Shown here piece by piece: positions 32,691 through 46,591 of a DNA stretch of 64,000 nt. Each line of letters opens with the position of its first letter. Position 1 is the first letter of the stretch. The translations under genes were made by a program, and so were the position numbers. The notes under the pieces are model-generated. The model had not been told where the DNA came from. It did not search any database and was given only the letters and a program-made list of their open reading frames with translations. This DNA is from Lingula anatina (taxonomy: Eukaryota; Brachiopoda; Lingulata; Lingulida; Lingulidae): assembly GCF_001039355.2 (NCBI RefSeq), contig NW_019775731.1, positions 145,456-209,455 on the forward strand, in the 5' to 3' direction.

Positions 32691-35600
32691 TTAATGTTGC
32701 AAACAGAAGAAGCTTGTTAACAGTGTGTAAATCATTACTAGGGATTCCCAGTTGAAGTGTAGATAAAAAGGGCTTGTTTTAAAAACAAGCCAACTAGGCA
32801 GTTCCGAATGAAGCTTTCTTGGCCTTTAAACTTTTTTCTATTTTAGTCAATTGAGATTAAATCCAAAAGTATTCAGTGATTAGAAAGATTTATGATTTTA
32901 TGAAGTTTTGACTCTTATCAGACAAAAAGGCTTTCAATAAAAACCTTGTTTTATGATCTTGGCTGATAAAAAATGAACCACACCTTTAAAGTCTTACGCC
33001 TGATGAACTTTTCTCCTAAACAATACCTTGAGATTGTGAAATTGGTCTTTCATTGTCTCATGTATAAAGATGATAAAAATGAATCTTTTTAAAGATACTG
33101 AACTGTTTTTTTTACCTGTAGGACATGACAGAAAGGTCAAAACAACAAGTCTCACTGGTAAAAATATGTTTGGTCTTTTAGAAATGTTTTTCTTTTTTTT
33201 GTGCCAATGCCTTAAAATTGCATGGATATCTGTTCTGTAGTGACTGAGAGAGAAAAAAATGAATCCCAAACTAACTTTTTGATGCAAAACTATGCTGCTG
33301 CATTAGCAAACTAAGGAACTGTAGTTTTTAAAAAGGCATCTGAATACTAGTATGTGAAAAATTAATTATCTTCAATTATCAGTTAGTTGTTAGTTGCATG
33401 GTAATAGTGCTTTTGTGTCTACTCATCAAAATACATACCCCCCTTTAGTGGATATTGAACACATGTTTACATACTGTTATTGCATTTATATCTCCAAACT
33501 TAAGTAGCCTATTGTTTTCTCAAATTGGACAGGTTATTAATTAAAAGATCCAAGTCCGTTTTGAAGTTTTCTAAGAAGGGTGTAAATCAGAATGTAAATA
33601 CTGATACTATTTAGCAGTCTCATAGGTAGCTCAAAGGTACTGATTATTGTGACCTACAGATAGATAAGTAAATTTATTTAATCATTGACTGACATGTAAT
33701 TTTTTTCACATTGACTCAGACTCTTTTATTTGAGATATATATTTTTTTGGGGGAAATTTCACATGAAGTGTAAAAAAATGAAATTAAAAAAAAAATGACA
33801 AAACACATAAGTTGATTAACAGGTCTGTAACTAGCAAGGGTCCTTTTTCTGAAAAAGTATACCTTTTAGCATGAAACCCTTGTGTACCTTGATCAAATTT
33901 TACCCAGAGCAGACCTTTTCCGGACAAAAGGTCACTTCGTTCGAACCCTGTGAACCCCCCCTGGCTACAGGCTTGATTAACAAAATGTGCCTTTTTGTAA
34001 ACAGGGTTGGTAGACAGAATTAATTTGGGTTTTTAAAACAGATGATGTTTAATTACAATGTTTAATGGGCACAGGAGTCAAATTTTTGTGTCACTAGGAT
34101 TTTTTTACTTGGGAGTGGGGGTCTAATCTGTAGTGTGGACACTTTTTGAGCATGAAAACCAAACATTACAACAGCATCAAAATTGTACCTAGTGTCAGTT
34201 GTAAATTTTCCTATTTACTAGTAACAAACCTATCCCCAATGCCTTTTTGTCTACTAGTAAGGAAATGGTGCAGAAATCTGATTTCTACAAAATTAGGGTT
34301 GGTTGCACTCATTAACCAACTTATTAATTTTGTCTGACCTTCCTTTCAGGTGGCTACTATCTGATTTATTCTGGATTGAATTAGATCAAAATTATGGGTC
34401 ATAAATTTAAAGTGACAAAGTGCAGGATTTTAAACATATGATAGGGGCATAAACCACTTCTTGTTGAACTTGCTTGAGGACAAGAAATGCTTCTTGATCA
34501 TATTTTAACAGATAAATGCCATGAAATAATGTCTCCTAAAAATGATCAACTTTACCATCTTTTTACAAAGCTCCCCGTTTTGACACAGTGTAAAATAATA
34601 TGGAATCTGGAATTTTGGTTCAAGTATTGAGCTCAAAGAGATGTCAGAAATTGAGAATTAAAGCATGGGTTGATATTGTTAAGTTATATAGTACGGTGAG
34701 TGTCAGAGGATGGTCAGAAAAAATACAGTTTAGCCCAGGAAAATTCACGAAGTATGAGCTTTTTGCTGGAAAACTAATCCTGTGCCCCTTTAGGGTCAAT
34801 TTTAGACTACTAGTACATTCTTTTGTTTAACTGGGCACTTGGCAACAGTGCAATTTTGGTTTTGTAGGTATGCTCCTTAACAACATGTACTGCAGACTTG
34901 TTGAACTAAAAAAGTATGTTATTCATACCTTGCAGCATTTAATGTATATTATTGCCTTCTTATCTGATAACGTGTTTCTATCAGGTGCAGGACGTATACA
35001 GTATATGTGAACCATAAAAAAGGCAATCATTTTATCAGTGTCAAGTATGTTACAAAACATTAAGGTCATGTAGCTTATATGTGATATTTTTTATGATGGA
35101 CCTATTTATGCAGTTATAATGCATAATGAAGAGTGGTGTCTTCGTAATGCTGTAAAAAGTGCCCTGTTTAGACATTTTGTTCTACTTGCTAGCTTGTCTC
35201 AGCTTTTCATCTCCAACATGAAAACTTAGAACTATGTTTTCTGTTTGAATGTTGGAAATGAAAAAGCCCAAGCCATCAATGAATCTTATGAAGTCAAAGA
35301 CTGAAGCAATGTTTCATAATTGATATATAATCCAACTATGTATTAGTTACAGTAAATCTTAAAATATATTTCTAGAATAATCAGAAAAGAGGATTTGTAC
35401 TCAACAAATGATATTGATATGTATTATATATCATTTGGGTTTTCTGTTATTTCCAGGTACTAACTCATAACATAGCCAACACTCTGGGTGTACAGCGAGC
35501 AGAACAAAGTTTAGACATGCACCAGTCTTCGACAGCTCTCAGTTTTAAAGACTTCCTTCATATTGTCCAGTCGGAAATATTTGACCCACTTTTGAACTCC

Positions 35601-38600
35601 CCCAATGAAGTCGATTACAATAAAGTAGATGAAGTTTGCTGGATGGTATGTAGTAAGAAATACCTAAAGCGTGAACAGGCTGTCCTCAGTGATGATGGAG
35701 TGTACAAACTTTGGAGAGTTTTTAATTTTTTGGCAGAGTGTGACTCTGAGGGCGTGCCTCTGTTCCCAGTGGTGATGGACTGTGATGAGGTAGCCTTCGT
35801 GTTCAAGGAATACACAGAAACGGTCGGGGAGACATGGAATGAAAAAGACTTTGAAACTATCAGCAAGGAAATCCCCTTGTTTAATTATCATCAAGTATTG
35901 AACTACATGGAGTCCCATTGCGCCAAGGACCAGCAAACCAGTGTGGTCTCGGCAGGCTTGCAAGAGCTGTATAATCAGTTTATAAATGATGTTATACGAA
36001 AGGTAAGTTGTTACGATTCATAATATTATGTTTACAAATATGTGCATGCATGAATGCGCACAGCTAGGAGCTTATGCAGTGTATGGCATTGCATCACTGT
36101 GTAAACAGTATAATTTGACAGAATGATTTCAGTGTCCAGGTATGAATGTGATTTTTGATGTTTTTTGCTAAGGTATGTAGAATCAAGTATCAAAGATAAA
36201 ATTTGGGTAAATGTATATTTTAATAAAATAATTAATGCAGTATTACTAATTAAGAGCAAATTAATGTTACATGGCATGACAATAATATTAGTATACTATC
36301 TATTACATCATTAAAATTTAAAATGATGAACTTAAAAGTATTTTTCCTAATTTTGTTCTGCAGACAGTTTACTGACATAGATACAGCCTAGCTTAAATTG
36401 TTGTTAAGATTGAAGCAATAAAGTAAATTTTTGTGTGAAAAGGGAATAAAAAGGAAGGTATTATTTAGTTCAATCAGTTGCTGAACATCATGGGTTTCAT
36501 TTATCAATATTAGCTTTAATAACCCATTATGATGAGATGTAAACCATACAGGTCAAGGTAAGATCCCAGGTAACATAGAAGTTGTTTGTCATCAGCTCAG
36601 AATGAAAATTTTCAGATGTTTATTTTTCCTTTTGTTAATAGAACCTCAGGAATGTGTGTGGTTGTGTTTTGTCGCAAGCTAATAATTTTGTGAGATACAG
36701 ATATGTGTCAATGTCAAGCTGACGTCTTTGGTCTACACTGATGTCACTAGGTGGTGTTCTTATCACCAGTGGTTGAGAATTGTTGTTTCTGCCCCCCCCC
36801 CCCCCATCCCCATTGTCATGCCTGCAGCACAAGTAGATTGTCATTAAAAACACTTGTGAGTATCTCAAAAAATTATTAGTTCGTGACAAAAGAAAATTTA
36901 CAAGCTAATATAATAATCATTTTCATTAACAAACTGATGAACTTATTTCAACATGTTTGGTTGTGCATTTGTACAGTGTGGAGTGATATTGGCGTAGATC
37001 TGTTATTGGATTCATTTGCACTGCATTTGCTTCACTGTTTTTATGCTGTCTATGGTGCCTTTGTGATCTAGACAGATAATTAATTTGCCCAAGCATGATT
37101 TATGTTTAGAGAATCACCTTGGAAAAAAAAGGAAAAAAGAAGAAAGATGATACATTGTGCGTAAGTTTAGATTGAAATTTGTATTGAGTTAAAGGAAAGT
37201 TCTACTCTTTTCATGCAGGGCTGGATAAAGATAAAAACAAGTTCAGACACATGGGAAGGAAAAATGGTTTGTTTCATATTGGGGATTAACTGGTGTATTT
37301 CTATTTATTATGCTATGTCAGTGAGGTAATATGTTACGCTCTGTGCTTTTATGTGTGTATTCATTACTATGCATGATGAGAATTTTACATTTTAATTATC
37401 CCAATATAAGAACTGGTATCTTGGAAAATTACTCTATTAACCCTAAAATGTTGAGGTTTGTAGACTTAAATAACAAATGTGACATATCCTTTATTTTGAA
37501 AGCAATATAAACACCAAATATTGTCTCCTTAGAAAATATTTAAGGTTAATCCCCCCCCCCCCCAAAAAAAAAAGGAAAAAAAAAAAGAAAGAGAAGTAAA
37601 TCTATTGAAGCTTCTATGGTATGCCCTTTTTGACATTTGTGAGATTTCAAAGGATTGCGACAGAAGATGTAGATTTGATAAAAGTCTTATACATATATAT
37701 AACTTAAAGGCTGAGCTTAGAAGGCTTTAACCTTAGGAAAGATATGCTTGATTGCACCCCTTGAAATCGTAGGCTCTGCTTGATGAGATTGAAACTCGGG
37801 AGATTTCATATTAAAAACTGAATGTGGCCTTATTAATGTGTAAGTATTTATGTATGTCACATTAGAGGTAAAGAAAAATGCCTGTACGCTCTGATGATTA
37901 AAGCACTATAAACTCACCTGCTCAGTGTAAAAAGCTACGTGGTAATAAATAGGATATATCACGAATAAAATCTTTGAAGCTAAAGGGTTATCAACAACTT
38001 TTACAGATCACCTGAAGATAGCAAAGGACAAACAAGTTTTGACATGACAAATTTTTACAGACTGCATGGATGGTTAAAGTGCAGGAAAACAAACTGAATT
38101 TTATACTGTTATTTTCTTTTTTATTCAGATATTGTTGGTCTGTCCATGTGGAAGCTTTTGCAGTCCACCACAATCTAGTTACGTCCACAAAAGACAAACC
38201 TACTAGTAAATTAGTTTGTAATATTTAATTTAAAATCAGAATACTTTTACAAAAATATCAGACCTTTTGCTTATGTTTTGCTATAAATACATATACTTTT
38301 TATATGTGAAGTCGTATATATCTGTTTTAGTCGAAATTTGTTAAGAGGTTACGTGTAGTCATAATGCAGCAGAAACCTTGCAAAAGGCACGAGAACACAA
38401 ATATCCAAAAATGGAAGAGAGAGAGCTTCTTAAATGATCTTTGATCAGTATGATGTACAATAAAACATGGTACCAACAAAACATGAATCATCATCACATG
38501 AAATACATATCACTAGTATGTGTTTTTCAACCTTTGGAATGTTTGTCTTATTGTAAAGTGTGATAAAAAGGACATTGCTTGCTTATGTCAGACAGGTATA

Positions 38601-41600
38601 GAAGAGAATGCCAAAATCACCCGTATTCTGAGCATGAAATTTTTCTTGATAAATGCTAAGGGAATCCTATGAGGGAGAAGAAAAATGGTGTTTGTCTTAC
38701 TTTTAAGATATATTTTAAGCCACATTTGATCATGTGTGTAGGTACCAGCATGGTGGTAGATAATGACAGTGAAGTTGGGCAGAAGAGATGTGTTTTGGGT
38801 TTTAATGTTGTCATTGGTGTTATATGCTGCATACTCTCCTGTAAGTTGTGGTTTTGGTACCATGCATGTGGATTCCATCAGTTCTTGCAAGATTTAAACA
38901 TTTTGAGCATTTTAAAAACCTTCTTGATTTTGGGGTCAACCTGTACATTTTCACAGGTTTTGCAAAAGTTACATTCATTCATCATGACAAATACTTCGTA
39001 CAGCTCAGTCACAGTGCAGACTAAATAACAGACATTTGTAGAATTTCTTTTGCACATCTTGTCCATTAGAGGAAGTGGCATCCAATTTTCTACTGTAATT
39101 GGTGAAGATTTACAAGTGAAATCATTTTTAAGTGATAAAATTGCAGTACACCAGTTAAAGACAAGCTCTGAAATCATGAGATACAGGTGTACATTAACTT
39201 TTAAAATTGGATTTAAAAGATGGCTTGTCCTGATTAAAAAGATGTCCTTTTTGAGTCTTACTTGAATGTCAGATTTTTTGACGGTGCAAGAACGCTTGCT
39301 ATTGCTACTCTGCATGTTCTAATGTTATGGAATGCATAAAAGCAGCTAACGGTTGCATATGTCTGGTGGCTGCTATATATGCCCTGGTTATTTATGCCTC
39401 TCTATTCAGTACACCTCTTTTATTCAGATGACAAATTTTTTATGGTATTGCTTGCTTAAAACCCAGCAATGTCCTTATGCAGACTGTTTGAGTAATCATG
39501 TTCCAATTCTTGTGAGAACACTTGCATGGGCCAACCCATAACTTTCTCTGTCCCCAGTAGATGAAATGTAGAATCGTTGGTATTGAAGTGCTTTGTGAAA
39601 TGGATTGTACTTTTTTACTTAGTGATTTGATTCAGGGGGCATGTATAATGATATATTTATGTGGGGCTTGTATTCATTAATGCATGTGTGTGTGGGGGAC
39701 AATGGAGGTATGGCATGCAGGTGGAGAATAACATGGCAAAGTACACATTTTGAAGTGGTTAATGCAGATAACTACAATAACTAATGTAGAGTGGGAAAGG
39801 AACATGTGATATCAGTGTTTTTTCACTCTTATTTACATGTGATAGTCTTTAGTGAATGAAATCAGATAAGAAATTTTAATTTTTGTTAATCCTACATTTT
39901 ATATACAGACACGTAGTTTGTATGTAGAAAGCTTTTTATAGATCACTAATGATCTGTGAGTTTTCACCATTATCATCCCCATCCACATATTAAGTAGATT
40001 ATTTTCAAAAATCATATTATATTTTCAATTGTTGTTTTTAAACATATATTATGGCCCATATTTCCCATTAATGCCAGACCCTATTCATGAAATAATGATA
40101 ATATGTTTGAATATTTTATATGGTTGAAAGCACACTTTTTGTCAGAAACTTGAACTTTGAATAAGATGATGAATTTCAGAAACTTTTTATTCAGCTTCTG
40201 TTTAAGTCCAGACCAGAGTGACCTATTTATGATTTATGTTCATTAGTTTGGAATAAAAATGTAAAATGAATAGATCTCTTACATTTTCAATTTCTATAAG
40301 GAAATTTTGCCTCTTTCACTCAAACTGAAAATAATTGTGCCCAAGGCAACTAAGCTGAATCATACAGGTTTGCAAACTTTGCCCCCATCCTCATCCTTAC
40401 CGCTTAATTCCTTTAGGCCCCCTGCGTTTCAGTTTTTTGCATTGTCAATTTTTCATCTATTTCTGCTATCTTGAACAAATCTTGTTTTTGTCTTTATTAT
40501 TGTACCAAAGGAGCAATTGTTTAAAACATATATATATAACACAAGAATTATTTTTATTTTTTTAATTTATGTTTTAAGAATATCACTTAAAATCTATGAA
40601 AAATGCAATGTATTGAAGATTATACATTTGACATGCATTTTTCAATTCGTTCTTTTTTCTTTCACAGGGCTGGTTGACCAAAAAAGGTCATATGATGACC
40701 AACTGGAAAGAAAGATGGTTTGTTCTTACTCCAAGTTGTTTGAAATATTTTACCAACAGAGATGAAGTGGAACTTAAAGGAGAAGTGAGAATTAGCAGCC
40801 ATGTTAAAGTAGAGGTATGTATGTTTTTTTCCTTCATTTTGAGGAACTACCTGTATGTAATTATGTGATGTTGCTGTACCGTAGTACAAATTTTCCTCCA
40901 GAAATTTACTTTAGGTTTCTTTTGTGATTATCTTGCGTGTTTACTAAATACATAAAAAATAAACTAAAAAAAACATGTGCATTCTACAATGAGTGGATCT
41001 CTACATACAATTTATGAAAATCCTGGGTAATTTATTATGTCAGAGTCATCTCAACATTAGTCAAATACCATGGCGACAAGCAAGTAGAACCTTAAATTTT
41101 TATTTCCCGGAGCCAGTGATTTTTCTTTTTTTATTATTTAAAAAATTTATTATTATATATTATTATTCCCAGTGTCAGTAGAAATGATAGGAAATAGTTA
41201 ATATGGAATTGAATTAAGAGTGATACATGAAAAATACAGATCTTACCATGACATTGATCTTGATTCAATATGCACATAGGATTTTTTTTCCATTTTTGTA
41301 ATTTTGTAAACCTTGTTGCCAGTAAATTTTGAAACATCATTTAAAAGCATCATTCAGATATACTTTTTTGTATTGGTCAGTAATATTGGGGTCTGTCTAT
41401 AATTTATTGGCAAGAGGATCAATGAGTCAGTTTTTGCAAGTTTGGAAGTAATTTTTTTAAACCAGAAGACATTAGATTTGACATTTACTTGCCTTGTGCT
41501 CATCACTTGCATCTAATCTTACAATGAGCTGGTGGTACTTGGTCAGGAGGCAGCCCTCACCTCTGTCTAATACTATTTAGGTCACAAGCAAGCACAGGTT

Positions 41601-44600
41601 ACTTTAGTGAAATAACACAGCCTTGCTCATATTTGGTAAAGTATTGAAGTTTTTTAATTAAGAAATACTGAAACCAGAAATGGATCACCAATTGCAAGTA
41701 AATCATATCAATAGTAAGAAATCAAATTTTTAAGTTCTAATTTTATTGAATACAGCTAATTTCTGAATTAATACACCTTGAGAATTCTTCAAATTTTTTT
41801 ATGATTAACAGAAGTAGTATATTTTAATATAAAAAAATCTGAATAATCAAAGAAATAGAATATTGAATTCTGTTTCCCAGTCCAGTCCTCTATTTCCATC
41901 CACAATTTTCTTACTGTACTGCATATATGAATCCACTGATCAGTGTTTAATTGTTTCAAAAACATGATTAGAATGTTTTACAGTTAGGACTCCCTCTATC
42001 CTGCATTTGAACTCACCTTGTTCCTAACAGTAGTATTCTAGAATTAACCTCTTTAATTTTGTTCCTTTTATGTAAAACATTGTATGTTTATGTTGTCATG
42101 AATGATTGTGTATTCTACATGTTCCAGTATGGACAGTGTCATTGTATTGTTGTTGTATTATCATTGTTTCATGTGACCTTGATTACAGCTGGTTGCAACT
42201 GTCAGAACAACTTGCACAGTGCCACCTGTCATTTCTTAGGCTCTCAGAAAAAGAAAAGTGAATATTATATATTTAGATTCAATCATGAAAAAATTGCAGG
42301 GCTGTTGGTCTTAATTGTGTCTGTCTTAGTGTCATGTTTTTTTCATAAGCAGTTTTATTGGCTTTCTTTGTTAAACCATACTTGTCAGCAGCGACTGAAA
42401 AAAAAAAAAGAAAAACAGTCGAGATAACTTCTTAAGATTTTATCTTACTTTTAGGCCTATCATTTTAGATACATTATTACAAAAAATACATTTGTTCATT
42501 ATTTTGAATAATTGCAATTAATATGCTGTTCTAATAATATTTAACAGAAGAATACTTCTTACATTAATGTTTGATAAATTTGCAAGAAGTATTGAGTTGG
42601 TTCGAATAAGGATAATTTTTCAGAAATTTCTTGTTTAGAGGATGGGGTGGGGGGGGGAGCAATTTACCACCCCCTTTCTAATATCCAATATTATATATGG
42701 CTTTGATATAAAAGGAATTGTAAATAACTGTTCTCTTACTAAATGCTGAAATCTGTTTGCAGGCTCTTCCAGATAAACCTAGCCACAAAATGGGACAACA
42801 CCGTTTCCATGTATGTTCAGAGACGGGCAAAACATATGAAATAGGCGCTAAAGACATGAAGAACAAAAACAGATGGATAAGAGGTACTTTGTACATTTTC
42901 TGTTCCTTAAAGATATTTTGAAATAGGTCAAATTATTTTATGGATACAATCCAGGATTCATAAGCTTGTAAAAAGTGCCTAATATAATTTGTTCTTTTAC
43001 ACTGAATAAGTATGAAGAGAAAAACATTTTTGTGTGTATTGTAGTGTCAAATAAAAGTGTCCATTAATATTGGACTTAATTTGAAGCAAGTCACAATAAA
43101 TGAGCCATGTTTTTCTAACATCGCTTTAAAATATTTTGTCGTAATAGCTGTTCAGCTGGCTATAAACCATGCCCCCAGTGCTGAGAAGTTCCAGCGTACC
43201 CAGGCCATGGCCAGAAAAGCAGAGAGAGATGCAGCAAGAGCAAAAGCCAAAGAAGATGAGGAGAGAAGACGGAAAGAAATGGAAGAAATGGAGAAGACTA
43301 AATCTGAATTAGAAATACTAAGAAAGGTTAATGAAAAAAAACTTTGTTTTTGTTGAATGAATAATGTATAATGATTATTAAAGGAAAATACGAATTATTT
43401 TCAGCCAAACCATTTTGTCATCATTGCATAGGGTATATATTTTGATTCAGATTTTTTGCATCATTTAGAAATATGGTCAATTCTGTTTCAGATGAGAGCA
43501 GAGTCTGATGCAAAACTGCTTGAAGAAGCTTCTTTGAGAGAATCTGAACAGAAGCGACTAGAGGAACTTAAAAAAGCACAGGCAGAGGTAGAGGCCAGGC
43601 TCAAAGAAGAGACAGCTTTGCGTGAAGCAGATCGAAAGCAGCTTGAAGAGCTGGCACAAGCTAGAGCTGAAGCAGAAGAAAGGTTGCGAAAGGAAACAGA
43701 CATGCGTGAAGAAGATCGGAAGAAGTTGGAGGAGCTTGTTAAGACACAAGCAGAAACCGAAGCCAGGCTGTTGGAGGAATCTGCTCTGCGAGAGGCTGAA
43801 CAAGTGAGGCTGCATCAGCTTGAAGATGCACAGAAGCAGCTAGAAGAGATGTTACAAGAGGAGATCCAGGCAAAGAAGGATGAAGAAATTGTCAGATCTC
43901 TGCAGGCAAGGTGGGTGCAGTCATTGTTTTATCTTAACAGTATGTGGTATTTTGATGAAGATGATCAGTATTTCATTTGATTTTTGATTTTGAATAAGTG
44001 ATATGATTAAACAAATTGTAATATATCAGTGCCTACCTCAAGATATTTTGATACCGGTAATGTGATCCTGGTGATCTTTTCTTTCTAACTCTGTTTCTTT
44101 GAAAGGGAAAAGACCTCAGTAAATATTGTTTTTATTTTTGTTACATTGTTGTACTTAATCATTCATTTAGGCTCCTTGAGGAAGAGTTTGAAAAGAGAGA
44201 GGCATTAGAGAAACTAAAGGCTGAACAAGAACAGTTGCTAGAGACAGAAAGACAGAAGAGAGTAGGCCTGGAAGAGGCACAAAAGAAGCAGGAAGAAATG
44301 CTTAATGAAGCCAAAGTCCAGCTTGAAAGATTGGAACTTGAGCGCAAAGCTGCAGATCAAAAAATGATGGTAAGCAATCTGCCCCTCTATACACAAATTT
44401 CTATTTCAAGTATCAATTTGGTTTGATTTATTTTTTAAATTAAGTTTATAAACATGCAAATGGCACTGAGATGCAACCACCATGTTGTTTTATATATTAT
44501 TATATATAATTATTAAAAGTTATTATTTTTCGTGGCAGTTATATCAGCTATAACAGCAGCTTGTTTTGAAAAAAAAAAACTTTTTTTTTTTGCATTTTCA

Positions 44601-45191
44601 GATTATAAGAGAAACATTATTGGTAGAAAGAAGTACTTTATCAAAAGATTTATAACTTACAGAACAATACTGAAATTTTGATACAATTTATATCTGCTTT
44701 TTATCAGTAACCTGTATGGTATCAAAATTTTTGGAAGAGGAGTTTATAGTTTACTTTGGTGTTTTCAGGAAGCAGCTGAAAAACTGAAAGAAGCTGAAAA
44801 GGCTCGAGAGGCAGCAAAAGCCAAAGTCCGCGAACGCCAGAAACCAGTTGGTTTAGCCAGACTGATAACACCAGAGCCAAACCCTTTTATTACACACAGA
44901 GGTTATGGTGCTTTCTCGGAAGCCGAGTTTCTTCCAAAGTCAAAACGTCAGAATTTATTGAGCCATGATCCAGAAAAGTCTGACACAATGGATGGCAATG
45001 ATTCTAGCCCCTGCGTGAGTCCAGTTGGTCCCCAATCCCCACAGTCGCCTCCAGCACTGCCCACGTCACCAGTAGCAGCCTCCCAGACATCGCCACCACC
45101 TCTCCTTTCATTACATGAAAATGGTGGGTCAGGGCCTGTAAAACTTGCCATGAACAACCATGGAGAGGATGAAGATACAGTAGAATTGTAA
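31757..45191 (+). CDS. SWAP70: SWAP70/DEF6 homologue (PH-domain Rac regulator)
   Basis: Eight exons: 31757-31849, 35457-36002, 40668-40814, 42763-42883, 43148-43326, 43492-43910, 44171-44369, 44769-45191 (TAA). Phases close, giving 708 residues (human SWAP70 585, DEF6 about 631). The order is an EF-hand-like N-terminal region starting CIWHAFNALD, a PH domain from about residue 214 (GWLTKKGHMMTNWKERWFVL), a long charged coiled coil from about residue 315, and a Ser/Pro-rich tail. The C-terminal RLITPEPNPFITHRGYGAF is closer to SWAP70 than to DEF6. The family binds PIP3 and acts on Rac and F-actin. The extra length comes partly from four 28-residue repeats (43516-43851). Introns 1 and 2 are the longest in the window. 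Confidence 0.9.
32622..32692. repeat. (ATTT)n microsatellite
   Basis: About 17 near-perfect TTTA units in SWAP70/DEF6 intron 1. Confidence 0.97.
33822..33972. mobile_element. Short mobile element with 10 bp target duplication, copy B
   Basis: Flanked by a perfect 10 bp direct repeat TTGATTAACA at 33812-33821 and 33973-33982. The ends form a short imperfect inverted repeat (CTGTAACTAG at left, CTGGCTACAG at right). The 151 bp body has no coding capacity and matches copy A at 12803-12955. A 9-11 bp duplication with inverted ends fits a Mutator-like MITE. GTTCGAACC at 33930-33938 also resembles a tRNA B box, so a SINE cannot be excluded. Confidence 0.8.
36003..40667 (+). other. SWAP70/DEF6 intron 2, longest intron
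   Basis: 4.7 kb. It contains C-runs at 36792-36805 and about 37551-37563, the latter followed by an A-rich stretch. Overlapping open frames on both strands at 38588-39315 (up to 145 codons, minus) match no family I recognise. Confidence 0.7.
40815..42762 (+). other. SWAP70/DEF6 intron 3, splits the PH domain
   Basis: 1.9 kb, AT-rich, ending near a G-run at about 42645-42657. A 122-codon plus-strand open frame at 42059-42427 is hydrophobic and ends in a Lys-rich tail from an A-tract; I regard it as chance. No exon recognised. Confidence 0.65.
43516..43851 (+). repeat. Four 84 bp coding repeats (28-residue coiled-coil units)
   Basis: Within one exon of the SWAP70/DEF6 homologue. Units at 43516-43599, 43600-43683, 43684-43767 and 43768-43851 each start L(L/K/R)(E/K)E(A/T/S) and keep LRE or MRE, then a (K/Q)(R/Q/K)LEEL-like motif (HQLED in the last). 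28 residues equal four heptads, so coiled-coil register is preserved by each duplication. Confidence 0.92.
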
Positions 45192-46591
45192 ATCAAGGGG
45201 GGTAGGTCTAAAATATGGGGGTAGGGGGGGGGGGGCTATCATTTTTGCCCATTTTTTCTATCCATTATTACGTGCATAATTGTATGTGTATTCTGTATTG
45301 TTTGTACCAGATTTATTTATGATAACTTTTCATGAAAAAAAAATTGATCATGAGGAAGAAGCCTTAGATTTTTCTCAAGGATGTTATTTTGTATTAAAAC
45401 TTGTATTAAAACTTGAATGTTTGTGAAATAAGTATTAAATGGTGATTATTTATATAATGAAAATGCAATAGTATACTGAAATTGAAAAAAAAAATCTTGA
45501 AGTGTGCCACTTAATATTTTGAAAGCATAGGGGTGAACTATAGGCACAAAATAATCCACAAGAGGGAATATAATTTTCTATACAATACTTTCCCTTTATA
45601 CCCAGTGTGAAGTTAACTTTATCTATTCATTCAGAACGATGTGTGATCTAAAATTTGAATGAAGATTACATTTTACATTTTCATATTTTAATCACATAAT
45701 AGTAATCAGTCACAAATGTGCTTTATTCTGATGCAGCCATATCACCCCTTTTCCCCGCTGCAAGTACTATTCATATATTGTTATATATTGAAAAGTCTGA
45801 CACAACATGTGTTATATATTGATATATTAAATATTAATGGACAGCACTATTTTGCATTATTTTAGACACTTGGTTTTCATGTAAATATTTCTATACACAT
45901 GCATGTAACCAGGTTTTGAGGTTTCTTTGTAACATGCCTCTTAATGTGACTAATCTAAAACATTGTATTTTAAAATATTTTATCAGAAAGAAAGCATTCC
46001 TGTTTTGGAAGAATGTAAGATTAAAAATTGCCACGAGAGTTTTCACTTACTTTTCATTGAGGCAGTTTCAAACAAATGATAGTAAAATACAGAGCAATGT
46101 GTAATCTCAATGTCAGTCATGAAAGACAAGAAATTATTCTTCATAAAACAGTTTTATTTACTACTTTTAATCCAAGGTTCTGCCTCAAAATCCATAAGCT
46201 TTGGAATGCAGCTTGGTCATAGTTTCATACAACTTATTACTTCTGTTGTCAGCTTACACCACTGTGATTGATTTCATTGAAATCTCTTTTCTTCAGTGGT
46301 TGCCAGTTGTATACCTTTATTTCTGCAAGTGAAATAGTCCAAAAAGTGAAATACTTCCAAAGTATTCTTTATTACAGATATAAGTAAAAAAGAAAATCCC
46401 TATCTTCTACCATTGTTGTTTATGCAATAGGGAAAATAAAGATATTTTGAAAAGCTTCATATAGGTGTGTGTGTGTGTGTGTTAATATCTCATGGTTATA
46501 CATGTATTTTATCACTGACAGAAAATTGACCCAGTTCTACAAATTTTTCAATTGTAACTAAGTTCAGAAATTGAAATGTTCCTAGCATCAG
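45192..46591. other. Tail-to-tail interval between SWAP70/DEF6 homologue and the unnamed gene
   Basis: 1.4 kb. It starts with G-runs (45202-45235), then AT-rich 3' UTR-like sequence. AATAAA occurs near 46436 on the plus strand. Minus-strand AATAAA words (TTTATT on plus near 46317 and 46369) could end the opposing gene, so the transcripts may overlap. A (GT)n tract lies at 46464-46482. No gene recognised. Confidence 0.6.

Larger units (their letters stand above)
31850..35456 (+). other. SWAP70/DEF6 intron 1
   Basis: 3.6 kb. It holds an (ATTT)n tract at 32622-32692 and a short mobile element at 33822-33972. Otherwise AT-rich with no recognised exon; the open frames inside are under 100 codons and resemble nothing known. 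Confidence 0.75.

Noticed and set aside
33925..33945. tRNA-like B box GTTCGAACC, possible tRNA or SINE promoter
   Set aside because: No convincing A box, no cloverleaf, and it lies inside an element with inverted ends and a 10 bp target duplication.
38588..39315. Overlapping open frames on both strands (up to 145 codons, minus) in SWAP70/DEF6 intron 2
   Set aside because: No family recognised and no splice context. In 64 kb of six frames at this base composition, one frame of this length can occur by chance.
42059..42427. 122-codon plus-strand open frame in SWAP70/DEF6 intron 3
   Set aside because: No known similarity, ends in an A-tract Lys run, and the flanking PH-domain exons join directly across it.
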